In this document: piece by piece, positions 1 to 9,241 of the stretch
Numbering within the stretch: the stretch's first letter is position 1
How the letters are laid out: every line of letters starts with the position of its first letter
Assembly (NCBI RefSeq): GCF_030463535.1
Contig: NC_132883.1
Location: 34,424,741 to 34,488,740, forward strand
Origin: Salminus brasiliensis
Taxonomy: Eukaryota; Chordata; Actinopteri; Characiformes; Bryconidae
Direction: 5' to 3'
DNA length: 64,000 nucleotides
Program-made: the position numbers and the translations under genes
The notes under the pieces: model-generated
What the model was told of the DNA's origin: nothing
Databases searched by the model: none
What the model saw: only the letters and a program-made list of their open reading frames with translations

Positions 1-206
1 TAAATTAAGTGCCATGATCTTTAGACACATGCACTAACTCACACACACAAGTATGCACACAAAGTCACACTTTTAGGCCACAGAGACAAAAAGAAGATAC
101 TTTAAGATACTACAGTATACTATAAATGTTACATACCACAAGCACAACACTACATCACAATTGTCTCTTTTAAAACCATAACAAGAAAATTATTTTTGTA
201 GTCTAC

Positions 207-318
207 CTGAAGCGAGATCCACTGCTTTGAATTCAAAAGGAATGTTTGCGAGCTTAGCAAATGTGTAGACAGAGCGACAAGGCTGAGAGTGCAGGTCAAG
301 ATATAGTTCCAGTGCCAT
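207..318 (-). CDS. gstt: Glutathione S-transferase theta, first coding exon (partial)
   Basis: On the minus strand an ATG at 318-316 opens a 112-bp exon ending at 207 in a GTAGAC donor. It encodes 37 codons plus one base, starting [18 protein letters not shown] and ending in AVDLAS. This matches the N-terminal thioredoxin-fold strand and helix of theta-class GSTs, whose first exon is also known to end after about 37 codons. The SQPCR segment holds the region of the theta-class catalytic serine. Family enzymes are cytosolic and conjugate glutathione to electrophiles such as halogenated alkanes and epoxides. The remaining exons lie left of position 1, so 1-206 is intron 1. The nearest paralogue (gstt1 or gstt2 type) cannot be decided from one exon. 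Confidence 0.85.
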
Positions 319-565
319 TGTAACACAGGTCGTACTGCCCATCAAAGAATTAAGAGTATGTCATTTGACTTTGGGTCACTTCTTTTATGCAGAAAGCTCC
401 ACCCCCTCCTCCACCCCTGCAGAAGACTCTGGAGAGCAAGGGTGAAATGTTCTGGCTGTATCTAGTTATTTTTGCTGAGAGATAATGACTAAATAACACT
501 TTGTGTACACTTTGCTATGTAGGGCTGTTCTCTTGCACTTATCAGGAATGGTTGTGAACAGGTGT

Positions 566-790
566 AGAATAGTGTGTAGCAGTACTGTCCTCCATATGGC
601 AGACTGGAGTTTGATTCCCCAGCTGGCTAAGTACCCTGTTACGCTAATTCTAATTAATTTCTAATTTTATAATAATTCTAAACTCTAACTTCACCAATGG
701 AGTTGGGCAAGACTCGATACATTCACCTTGTTTAACAGAATTCAAATGTGAGTGGCTCTGGATAAGAGTGTCAGCCAAAATACTATTTCA
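566..790 (+). repeat. Degenerate tRNA-derived SINE
   Basis: A word close to the RNA polymerase III B box (gagtttgattccccagctgg) lies at 606-625. About 130 bases later comes gtggctctggataagagtgt, a variant of the conserved body/tail found in many fish SINEs. Insertion boundaries and target duplications are not clear, so the limits are approximate. Confidence 0.6.
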
Positions 791-1428
791 TTTGTAACTT
801 TAAGTCTGTATGATTGATACACATTTAGATTTAATAAAGTGAAAACTATTAGGGTCATTTCAGCAATATTAAAGCAACATTATGCTGCATTTATACCTTA
901 AAATAGCAGTTTTAAAATCATTGTGACGCTCAACTGATGTTGCTACTCTGGGCTCAGCACACTACTAACTGCACTCTGTTACTTTAGACAGGACTATCCT
1001 TACAACAACTGTGTAACACTGCATCATATTTCCGCAAAGCGCAAATCATACTTCCTGGCTGTAAGGGGAGCCCAGGAGCAAGAAACACCAATTCTTGCAT
1101 AATGCTACTTTAAACAAGCCTATCATCAGCTGACATCTCCCAGACCTTTGTGGAAGACTAAACTTCCACAAATTGAGTGCTCAATTGTAATTTAATTGCA
1201 ACTGTACAAGGTGAAAATGGTCTTTAGAATAGACTCTGTGTTATATTAGCAATATAATCATTCATTTTAACATTAATTAAAATCTTACTAGAAGAATCTG
1301 CATCACTAGCTGGATTTTCAACCTCTTTGGGGTGCACACCAGTGTTGAAAAAGTGTGGTTTAGAGGTAAAGAAATGTCCACTTGCTTTAACAAAAGGAGG
1401 AGCATGTATGAGGCTCCCTCCTTAAAGT

Positions 1429-1514
1429 AGGGGTGTCCAATCTTATCCATAAATAACTGGTTTTCTTTTGAACTATGCAGGTCCGGCCATTTGTGGTAAA
1501 GATTGGACACTCCC
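1429..1514. repeat. Short inverted-repeat element (MITE-like)
   Basis: The left arm ggtgtccaatctt and the right arm aagattggacactcc form a near-perfect inverted repeat around about 50 bases. Related aggggtgtccaa words occur near 24987 and 63168, so this is a dispersed element end. No clear target duplication was seen. Confidence 0.45.
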
Positions 1515-2359
1515 TGTTTAAGTAATTGTAACATTGACTGACACTTTCTTGTCCTGTGTTTATATTTATTTGTTTGTGTTCTTCTTTGTTTGTGTTTTGG
1601 TTTTCTGCTCCACCCCATCACTATCACTATCCTCACCAGTTCTCATTCTGTTGTCCTCCATTTCATTGTGTTTCCTTTTACCTGTATTACTCATAGCTAC
1701 ATGTCTCAGGTCTGGGAACGGGCCCCAGGTCTGGCATCAGCCACTGACCATGCATCCTCAGCCAATGTGGCTGTCCAGTTCCTTGCACCAAGGCCTTTGC
1801 CCAGCTCAGTGACTGAGCTTGTGATTTCCTCATAGCACTGCCTAGAAATATCTCTCGACCAGCTGGTACACTGCAGTTGCCTTGCCAGTGGTCTCATTAC
1901 AGTGGTGCCATTACAAACCACAAAGTCACATGTCACACTGCTCACCAGGGGCTCTTAATAGAGGCACTTGCCTTTCAGAAATGGGTGCCTGCCCCTTAGA
2001 AAAGGCACCTCATAACATCTCCTGTACAGTAAACCAGTGACTTTCGCACAGTACTGGGCTATGCTAACCAGTGGCACATTGTAACTTTTCTTTCAGCCAT
2101 CAAGGCCTGTGAAAAGTGACAGCGAAGATTTAAGGACTTTGTAAGAATGTTGATAGTTTAGTTAGTAAGATGATTTTATTGTTGGTTACATGATTCTAAA
2201 CAAGTAGCTCAGCTGTTAGCAAAAAGCCATGCCAGAATGCCAGAACAGTATGGACACACAGACACAGGGTATTGAGGACATAATTGTGCTAAGCATTGAG
2301 TGAATATCAATAAATAATGTCTGTTTAAACTTGAATATAGCAAACCCTTCCCTAGTCAG

Positions 2360-2600
2360 CATCTGCTGCTCTGGCCAACACCAGTGGCACCAGCCATTTC
2401 CATCTTCGGCATCTGCCTCCCAGGAGTAACTATAGCCAACACCAGCAGCACCAGCCATTTACACTTTTGGCATCTGCCTCCCAGGAGTGACAAAAGCCAT
2501 CATCAGTGGCACCAGCCATTTTTACCATCAGTATCTGCCACTTAGGAGTGGTACAAGTTGATGCCAGTGGCACCAGCCATTTATACTATCAGCATCTATA
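2360..2600. repeat. 61-bp-period minisatellite, about 3.5 copies
   Basis: The word caccagccattt recurs at 2388, 2449, 2510 and 2571, an exact spacing of 61 bases. Between these lie diverged forms of gcatctgcctcccaggagtg. No open reading frame runs through all copies convincingly. Confidence 0.85.
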
Positions 2601-3587
2601 GGTGGATAGCAACCCATACTCATCATACTATATAACATTAAAATCTACGTAATACACAACCATTATTACCTGTAATCTGTTATTTTGTTGCCGTAATGGA
2701 GTATACTTTTTGTCCTAGAAGAATTCATGGGAAAAAGCCCTTGAACCACAGCCTTGCTGTCTCCCAAAACTGAATACAAGAACAGTCATGAGACTTTGCC
2801 AAACCTCTTTTGTGCTGCACTCATTTCCCCAGTAAAAAAAAAAAACTTCAGCAATCAGCAGTGTTTACAGTTAGTCTGTCAGAACCCATACAGTATTTAG
2901 CAAAGTTGTCCTGAATATCATGACTAAAACTTGGTTATGGTTTTACAAAGGGCACCTACTGGCATGTGGCACTTTACACCTACTGGAATATGGCATTTGT
3001 GCATGGCATGTACCACTTTACAAATGCCATCTACTTTTTCAAATAGAACCTACTGGCATGTGCCACTTCATAAATGGCACCTATGTCCTATACACCTATG
3101 GGCGACAGTTGGCTGAACTGAAGCAAAGGAAGTTCATGAGACCAGAGGCACAGTGTCAAGCTCCTGCAGGGGACCGTGTCACGTGCCTTCGGCAAGAGAA
3201 TGGGAGGGACTTCCCCATTTAGGCAGACAACAGAAGCACGAGTCCCACTCAAACCAGCTGAAAATACTGGACATTTCACTAAACTTTAGCAACTATTTCT
3301 CAGTGATTACTGTAAATTTGTGTCAGTTTTTGTTTGGTTAGGGTGTGTCCAGCTGGCTGTTAGGACATACTTGCAAAGGCCGCTGCTGCAGTTGCCTCAG
3401 GAGACGGGGGTGCGGTTAGGTGGATGATGCAAAACACACAGCAGACAGGAAATGTGACATTTTTAAATTTTTATTGACTTAAATAGATGGCCCCATAAAT
3501 GATTTTTGACGAAATCCTCTCTCAAAATAAAGCTTCTCTCGGTAAAAAGGCGACAGCTGTGCGGTAAAGTCTGGCTTTCTAAACGCA

Positions 3588-3661
3588 CCAATGGCGTCAC
3601 CGTGCGCACTGCTACGCGCTTACGTCATTACCGCATAAACAACAACACAGAAGGAAGCAAG
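3588..3661 (+). promoter_or_regulatory. Probable selenok core promoter and 5' UTR
   Basis: Just upstream of the start codon is a CpG-rich stretch with CCAAT at 3588-3592 and TTACGTCA (a CRE/ATF-like site) at 3620-3627. CCAAT is followed nine bases later by GTGCG, which only partly resembles the CCAAT-N9-CCACG ER-stress element. Mammalian SELENOK is reported to respond to ER stress, so ATF-type control is plausible, but that is inference. There is no obvious TATA box at the right distance. Confidence 0.4.
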
Positions 3662-6600
3662 ATGGTGTACGTGTCTAATGGTGAGTGGCAGCAGCGAAAA
3701 ACTGTACGACATCAGGATTGAATTGTCTTTTAAACACATATAAAACATGTACTTCTACATGTAGATACTACAATACTAAACCTTTTCATCACCCTGTTTA
3801 ACGGATTAGAGTCGCATGCGATTGCTTAGCGTTAGCCTGATAGCTTCGCCATGGCTATTTGCTCACTGGTGTGAGGTTCAGTGTATGGCACTGGCTGTGT
3901 TGTTTATAAAGCTGGTAGACGTTTTCTTTTATCTGTCGGCCTGTTTAATTGGGTAAACGTAGCTACATCTTAACTTACCTCAGGGGTAAAGAAAAGTTAG
4001 CTTGCTAGCTAGCTGCCGTCATTGCTGACCTGGCACAAATCAAGTTAGCTATAGCTAACATCAACTAGCTAGCTAGCTGTTGGGTAATGTAGCTAAGATT
4101 GTATGAGCTGGGTAATGTATGATTGAATACAAACATAGGCATGTTCCCTGTACGCCTGTGCCAATGAACTTGTCCTCGAGGGATTATTTTATATATTTGG
4201 TGCATTCATAAATATTTCAAATAGTCTGTGTTGTTGGAACTGTAGCTAGCTAGCTAGTGTTTCTGTATGTATGAGCTAACCGTTTAGGATTTCACAAGCC
4301 ATCATCAGCCGTACAAAAAGATTTGAGTTGAGGTTTTGGCAGGTATGAACACTCACGTTCAACGGATAAGGAAAGTGAGATTTGCTGTGGCAAAGCTGCA
4401 CTGTTGTGCAACATGGTCTGTGGTGGTCCCCAGCTGGGTAGATTAGCTAGCTACTACTGGTACGGGGCTAAACCACGTAAACATTGATCTGTATGTAGCT
4501 AGCTGCTTACTTTGGAGCTTTATTAGTATGGTATCGCGTTAGCTTACATAGAACTTGACATATTTATTTTATTTATTTTTATTTATTTATTTCAGGTCAA
4601 GTCCTGGACAGCAGGACCCAGTCACCATGGAGATTATCTTTCTTTAGCGACCTCTTTTGGGGCGTAGTGGAGTTTATCGGCCTGTTGTAAGTATTGGCTC
4701 TTTATATTTTTGTACACTGATTGGGATTGTCAACAACAGAGGTTAATAGATTAGTTTACAATCATCAATACAAATAAAAAGTATTTAGTTCCATAAAGTA
4801 ATGTAAAGAAGTATGAGTAGCTACTAAAACAGCCCAAGTTGGAATAAAAGCTTGTCAGTATTGCACATCATCTACACTGGAAAGTCTAAGTAAATCTCTT
4901 GAATCTGTTATCATGATGACAATGTCATGTCATTTTGCTTTAAAGTAAAAGAGGGGAAAAAAAGCTTGAAAGTAAGAGTTGTGAACAACAACAGCAGTGC
5001 GCTCCACCTGCAGAACAGAGTGACATTAAACACATTTGACTTGTGTATCAGCATTTACATAACTGCATAGATAGTTGGCACTATGTATGCATTTTAACTG
5101 TGAATACTTGTGATCTGTTGCACTCCAGCTTCCAGACCCTTGTCCAACCAGATTTGTCCAAAAATGGCAATTCAGGCTCATCATCACGCTTCAGCGATGG
5201 CAGAGGGTAAGTCCCAGAAGGGCAAACCGAAAAAGAAAGCACCAAAATAATACTGCTTTTGGGTTTCACCCAACACCTGTTTGTTTCGAATATGTTTATG
5301 CTTGGCCCAGAACAGACTGCAACAGAGGCAAGATGCCAAATATGACACATCAGAATAACGCTGCTTGAGATTCTTACAAAGGCATTCATGCAGCAAAGAA
5401 AGATCTTAGATTGGATAAGAGGGCTATGATATTTCATCATTAGCAACACATGAGTCTGATGTGGTTGTTCTCCTTTAGGCCTCCTGGATTCCCTAGTCGG
5501 AGACGCATGGGCAGAATAAACCACGGTGGAGGCCCCAGTCCTCCTCCAATGGGTGGTGGAGGATGAGGAAGGTGGGCGAAGTAGATCAGCACACACTGAA
5601 TGTCATATGTCCCTCAGTACTGATTTGTATTTACAATCCAGCAATTTATACATGATTATTTATAAAGAAAATAGCTTTATTTTGTGCACTTTCTCTGTGT
5701 TCCCTAAATACTGCTGCCCACTGCAAATGAAACAAACAAGCTATTGTGTCTAAGTTTACTAGATATTTTTGTTCTTCAAAATAATGAGAAATGTTTTGTG
5801 AAATTTGTTGTTTTGTGCATTTGGTCAAAGTGAACAGGGTTTAAGGCTCCCTGATTCAAAAGATAAAACTTTGAGTTTTGTTGCACACAGCTTCAATATC
5901 TGCAACCTTGTTTGAGATGCTATTGGAGCTTCTTACTCAACAAAGCAAAAAAATGCATATATTTGTTGAGATTTGTTTTATTTGCTGGGACATAGCTGAT
6001 CTGCCTGCTTTGTTGTTGCCCCACCGACTACCTGCTCGTTTAGGTCGAGTGTGGAGATGTCCCGATCCAGTTATATTGCCCCCCTGATCGAACCACTGTC
6101 TTAATGCTGAATATCGACCAGTATGAACCTTATTCGATCTTTGTGTTTATATAGATAATACAACCACACAGTTTGGAAAAGATGAGCTGCTAAATAATAC
6201 TGAAATAAAATCCCATTTTTTTATAGCAAGTTTTTTTATAATGAGACATTCTGGACTGATTGATTTACTTTAGTAAATATCTTATAGTTCCGGTCTGACT
6301 CTCCTCCCTGGCCATTTAGCTTCCTGTTTCTTTGAAACACTGCAGTCAGCCCCAATAGTTTCAGATATTTTATTTTCATGTTCCACTGTACTTACTTACT
6401 TCCACACTGCAGACTGTCCCAAATCCTGTTCCAGTGGATCAGAGTGGGACATTCCTAGTCAAGTGTGTTCATGGGTGGATAAAATGTTGTTGTTGTTGTT
6501 GTTGTTGTTGTTTTTTGTCTAAAACGTTTTGTAATACCCCACTTTTTTACACATTTAAATTTGTAGACAAATTTGTACAAATCAGTAAACACCTTTACTT

Positions 6601-6765
6601 TAAAAGAGACCAGTAAAGGAGAGTTTTTGTTAGAACTGACTAGGCAAGTTTAAAGGAGTAATTGTTGCACTGGTTTGGCATAACAATGCTCTTTGCGGTT
6701 TGGTGTCTAGAATAATGATCCATTTTCATATACTTTTCTTTTTCTTCCTTTTTGTCCACAGGTAA
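3662..6765 (+). CDS. selenok: Selenoprotein K (TGA at 5564-5566 read as selenocysteine)
   Basis: Five coding exons, 3662-3680, 4596-4686, 5129-5206, 5479-5571 and 6762-6765, join in frame into 94 residues plus stop, the same length as human SELENOK. The protein starts MVYVSNGQVLDSRTQSPW, has one membrane helix (about residues 20-40, FWGVVEFIGLFF), and then a Gly/Pro/Arg-rich cytosolic tail with an SH3-ligand-like GPSPPPM. The in-frame TGA at 5564-5566 is codon 92, in GG-U-GR. The last four coding bases are on exon 5: AG from exon 4 joins G to give Arg94, followed by TAA at 6763-6765. The family acts in the ER membrane with DHHC6 in protein palmitoylation and in ER-associated degradation and calcium signalling. 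Naive translation would end at TGA, or read past the real donor. Confidence 0.96.
4000..4510. repeat. Scattered GCTA/CTAG-rich tracts in selenok intron 1
   Basis: Runs of gctagctagctg-type sequence recur at about 4003-4013, 4063-4078, 4243-4257, 4444-4453 and 4496-4504. They are low complexity and locally self-complementary. No further function is visible. Confidence 0.5.
6479..6512 (+). repeat. (GTT)n microsatellite in selenok intron 4
   Basis: About nine to ten GTT/TTG units followed by a short T run, in the last selenok intron about 250 bases before the terminal exon. Confidence 0.85.
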
Positions 6766-6830
6766 ACGCCTGCACTTTGATGCAGGCGTAGAAGGGTGTG
6801 ATGTGTACATCAACGGCTGCACACTGAATA
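6766..6830 (+). promoter_or_regulatory. Candidate SECIS element and adjacent hairpin in selenok 3' UTR
   Basis: In the terminal exon, a TGA at 6799-6801 is followed after 10 bases by AA at 6812-6813, and then by TGA at 6825-6827. Bases 6803-6811 pair with 6816-6824 (seven Watson-Crick pairs, two mismatches), putting AA in the apical loop. This is the UGA / AA / GA arrangement of a eukaryotic SECIS core. Directly upstream, 6766-6774 pairs perfectly with 6781-6789 around the loop ctttga. A SECIS is required for Sec insertion and must lie in this 3' UTR. The exact boundaries are my manual fold and could be wrong. Confidence 0.5.
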
Positions 6831-7036
6831 TATAAGCTCCCCAAAGCTGGGAGGCTGATCAGTGGTGATATCTTATGTGAACACACCAAGGCACTTCACA
6901 CTCTTCACCTTCAGGCTGCTTCTGCATTGCAGATTCTTGATGCTACTCTGGGAATTCCTATCATTAGGGGCCGGAGTGGTTGAACTCAGCAGTCGTGCTC
7001 CACTTTTTCCTTTTTGTCACTTTTGTTCCTCTGTTT

Positions 7037-7042
7037 AATAAA
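7037..7042 (+). terminator. selenok polyadenylation signal
   Basis: A canonical AATAAA lies 272 bases after the selenok stop codon, in the same exon. A second AATAAA-containing stretch follows near 7116, so alternative ends are possible. Confidence 0.75.
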
Positions 7043-7356
7043 GTAAAAGACTGCAGAATGATGGATTATGTATGGGTTTTTTTTTAGAACTGTATGTTAC
7101 AGTTAACATGTTAAAATAAAGTTGAAATATGCAATAGTTGATTGTTGATGTCTTTAATTTTTTTGTTCACACCTTTCATTTTTCTTTGCTGTAGTATAGG
7201 TGCAGTTTAAGTTACATTTGTTTATGTAAGTAGTTTAAATATTAAAGGTCCCAGTTAAAGGACAGTTACCTCAGCTTTAGTTTCAGGCCTGATGTAACAC
7301 ATTTGATTCTGGTAAGGAAGCTCTTCAGGAATGTATGGAAAAAAAAAATAAAATAA

Positions 7357-7379
7357 ATATATATATATATATATATATA
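7357..7379. repeat. (TA)n microsatellite
   Basis: A short TA array preceded by an A-rich stretch. It sits directly against the 5' side of the recognisable Tc1-like sequence and may mark a truncation point. Confidence 0.8.
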
Positions 7380-7380
7380 A

Positions 7381-8522
7381 AGGGCAACGACCCAGCAGCA
7401 GGACCGCTACCTCCGCCTTTGTGCAAGGAGGAACAGGAAGAGCACTGCCAGAGCCCTGCAAAATGACCTCCAGCAGGCCACAAATGTGCATGTGTCTGCA
7501 CAAACTGACTCCATGAGGATGGTATGAGGGCCCGACGTCCACAAATGAGGGTTGTGCTCACAGTCCAACAGGACGCACGGCGCTTGGCATTTGCCAGAGA
7601 ACACCAGGATTGGCAAATTCTCCACTGGTGCCCTGTGCTCTTCACAGATAAAAGCAGGTTCACACTGAGCACATGTGACAGACGTGACAGAGTCTGGAGA
7701 CGCCGTGGAGAGTGATCTGCTGCCTGCAACATCCTTCAGCATGACCGGTTTGGCAGTAGATCAGTAATGGTGTGGGGCGGCATTTCTTTGGAGGGCCACA
7801 TAGCCCTCCATGTGCTATCTGCCATTAGGTACTGAGATGAGATCCTCAGACCCCTTGTGAGACCATATGCTGGTGCGGTTGGCCCTGGGTTCCTCCTAAT
7901 GCAGGACAATGCTAGACCTCATGTGGCTGGAGTGTGTCAGCAGTTCCTGCAAGATAAAGGCATTGAAGCTATGGACTGCCCCGCCCGTTCCCCAGACCTG
8001 AATCCAATTGAGCACATCTGGGACATCACGTCTCGCTCCATCCACCGTCACGTTGCACCACAGACTGTCCAGGAGTTGGCGGATGCTTTAGTCCAGGTCT
8101 GGGAGGAGATCCCTCAGGAGACCATCCGCCACCTCATCAGGAGCATGCCCAGGCATTGTAGGGAGGTCATACAGGCACGTGGAGGCCACACACAATACTG
8201 AGCATCATTTTGACTTGTTTTAAGGACATTACATCAAAGTTGGATCAGCCTGTAGTGTGTTTTTCTCTCTCTGCACTTTAATTTTGTGTGTGACTCCAAA
8301 TCCAGGCCCCTATTGGTTAATAAATTTGATTTCCATTGATGATTTTTGTGTGATTTTGTTGTCCGCACACTCCACTTTGTACAGAACAAAGTATTCAGAG
8401 AAAATATTTTATTCATTCAGATTGTGTGTGTGTGACATATTGAGAGAGAGAGAGAGAATAAAATATTTTGTTCTTAACTTTAAAAGTTAAAATGTGTTTG
8501 GTTTCTTTAATTCAACAGTGTA
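7381..8522 (+). mobile_element. Inactivated Tc1-like DNA transposon
   Basis: Reading forward, translated segments match Tc1/mariner DDE transposases. FTDKSRFTLST at about 7640-7672 contains the first catalytic Asp, with the usual following Glu replaced by Lys. MVWGGIS is near 7770. LLMQDNARPHV at about 7894-7926 contains the second Asp, and SPDLNPIEHIWD at about 7990-8025 contains the final Glu. A 114-codon open frame spans 7857-8201. Upstream the frame is broken by stops (for example after WRRRGE near 7714), so the gene is dead. The right flank to about 8522 carries the non-coding tail usual for such elements. The left terminal repeat is not identifiable and appears lost at the TA repeat. 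Confidence 0.88.
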
Positions 8523-9241
8523 TGATTGCTAAGTATGTTTTAAGCTGTTTTTTCCTTTGATTGTCAGCTAAGTGTCTGTGGCCCCATATAGCATCTCTAG
8601 CTCTAAGACACAGACTGAGACTGCCTTTCTTAATAGGTCAATGTCAAACAAATAAGGGTAGCACAAAAATCATATGTCGCCTAAAGTTTCTTCATTTGTG
8701 TTACCGTCCAGTCCATTAGGTGGTTCAGAATGACCTTAAACAATTTGAAACAGTGCAGAACACTGCTGAGGGGTGATCTATCTGATAGATAAGAAGTCCA
8801 GAGTCAGTTTCCTGAGCAGGGATTAGCGTAGTTCTGGACTACACAACATTTTGAAGGGGATTTGTCAATGAAAGGAAAACTCCAGCTCCATCAGGCTTAA
8901 ACCCTGTATGGGAAACCATTTGTGTATGTGTTTTGGCTAATACCTGTCTGTATTTACATATATTTACTATAATGAGTATTATTTAGAAAAATATTTTTTA
9001 ATCCTTTGATATCATTTGATACAAATTTGGATATATTCTATATAAATGCACCCGGTTACTTCAGCCCTGACCGCCGCTTGTGTGCAGTTTAAACATCGTG
9101 CGGTAAGTGGCGCTATAGTCTCACCGCCGACATCGCACTCACAGTAGAAGAAGAGCTACAGGACAGCTTTCACTCTGGTGTTATTTTCGGGTAAATAAAG
9201 TGTTTTCTGCTCTACCGTGTTCATCAGCAAGACGCCGGATA
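8523..9241. other. Intergenic segment and presumed actr8 promoter
   Basis: AT-rich sequence without a recognised element, becoming CpG-rich at about 9060-9160 just before the actr8 start codon. No TATA box is evident, which fits a housekeeping promoter. Transcription start is not determinable from sequence. Confidence 0.4.

Larger units (their letters stand above)
319..3587. other. Intergenic region between gstt and selenok
   Basis: About 3.3 kb lie between the divergent gstt and selenok start codons. The interval holds a degenerate SINE (about 566-790), a short hairpin MITE-like repeat (1429-1514), a 61-bp-period minisatellite (about 2360-2600) and an internally repetitive stretch around 2940-3085 where ctactggcatgtg-type words recur. 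The sequence around 880-1115, ending in ggggagcccaggag, recurs in part at 20150-20220 and 48090-48160, so it is an unclassified dispersed repeat. Short open frames here (for example 1534-1812 and 2920-3222) resemble nothing recognised and coincide with repeats. Confidence 0.7.

Noticed and set aside
606-625. Possible tRNA gene because of a B-box-like word
   Set aside because: No cloverleaf or intact A box could be formed; it fits the head of a decayed tRNA-derived SINE.
2360-2600. Possible CRISPR-like regular repeats
   Set aside because: Copies are contiguous 61-bp diverged units with no distinct unique spacers, in vertebrate DNA without cas genes.
5081-5596. 171-codon minus-strand open frame
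   Set aside because: It is antisense to selenok exons 3-4 and the intron between them and resembles no family; the plus strand carries the conserved gene.
6845-6960. Alternative SECIS using TGAT near 6862 and TGAT near 6938
   Set aside because: The loop between the quartet halves would be about 70 bases, too long compared with the 6799-6827 candidate.
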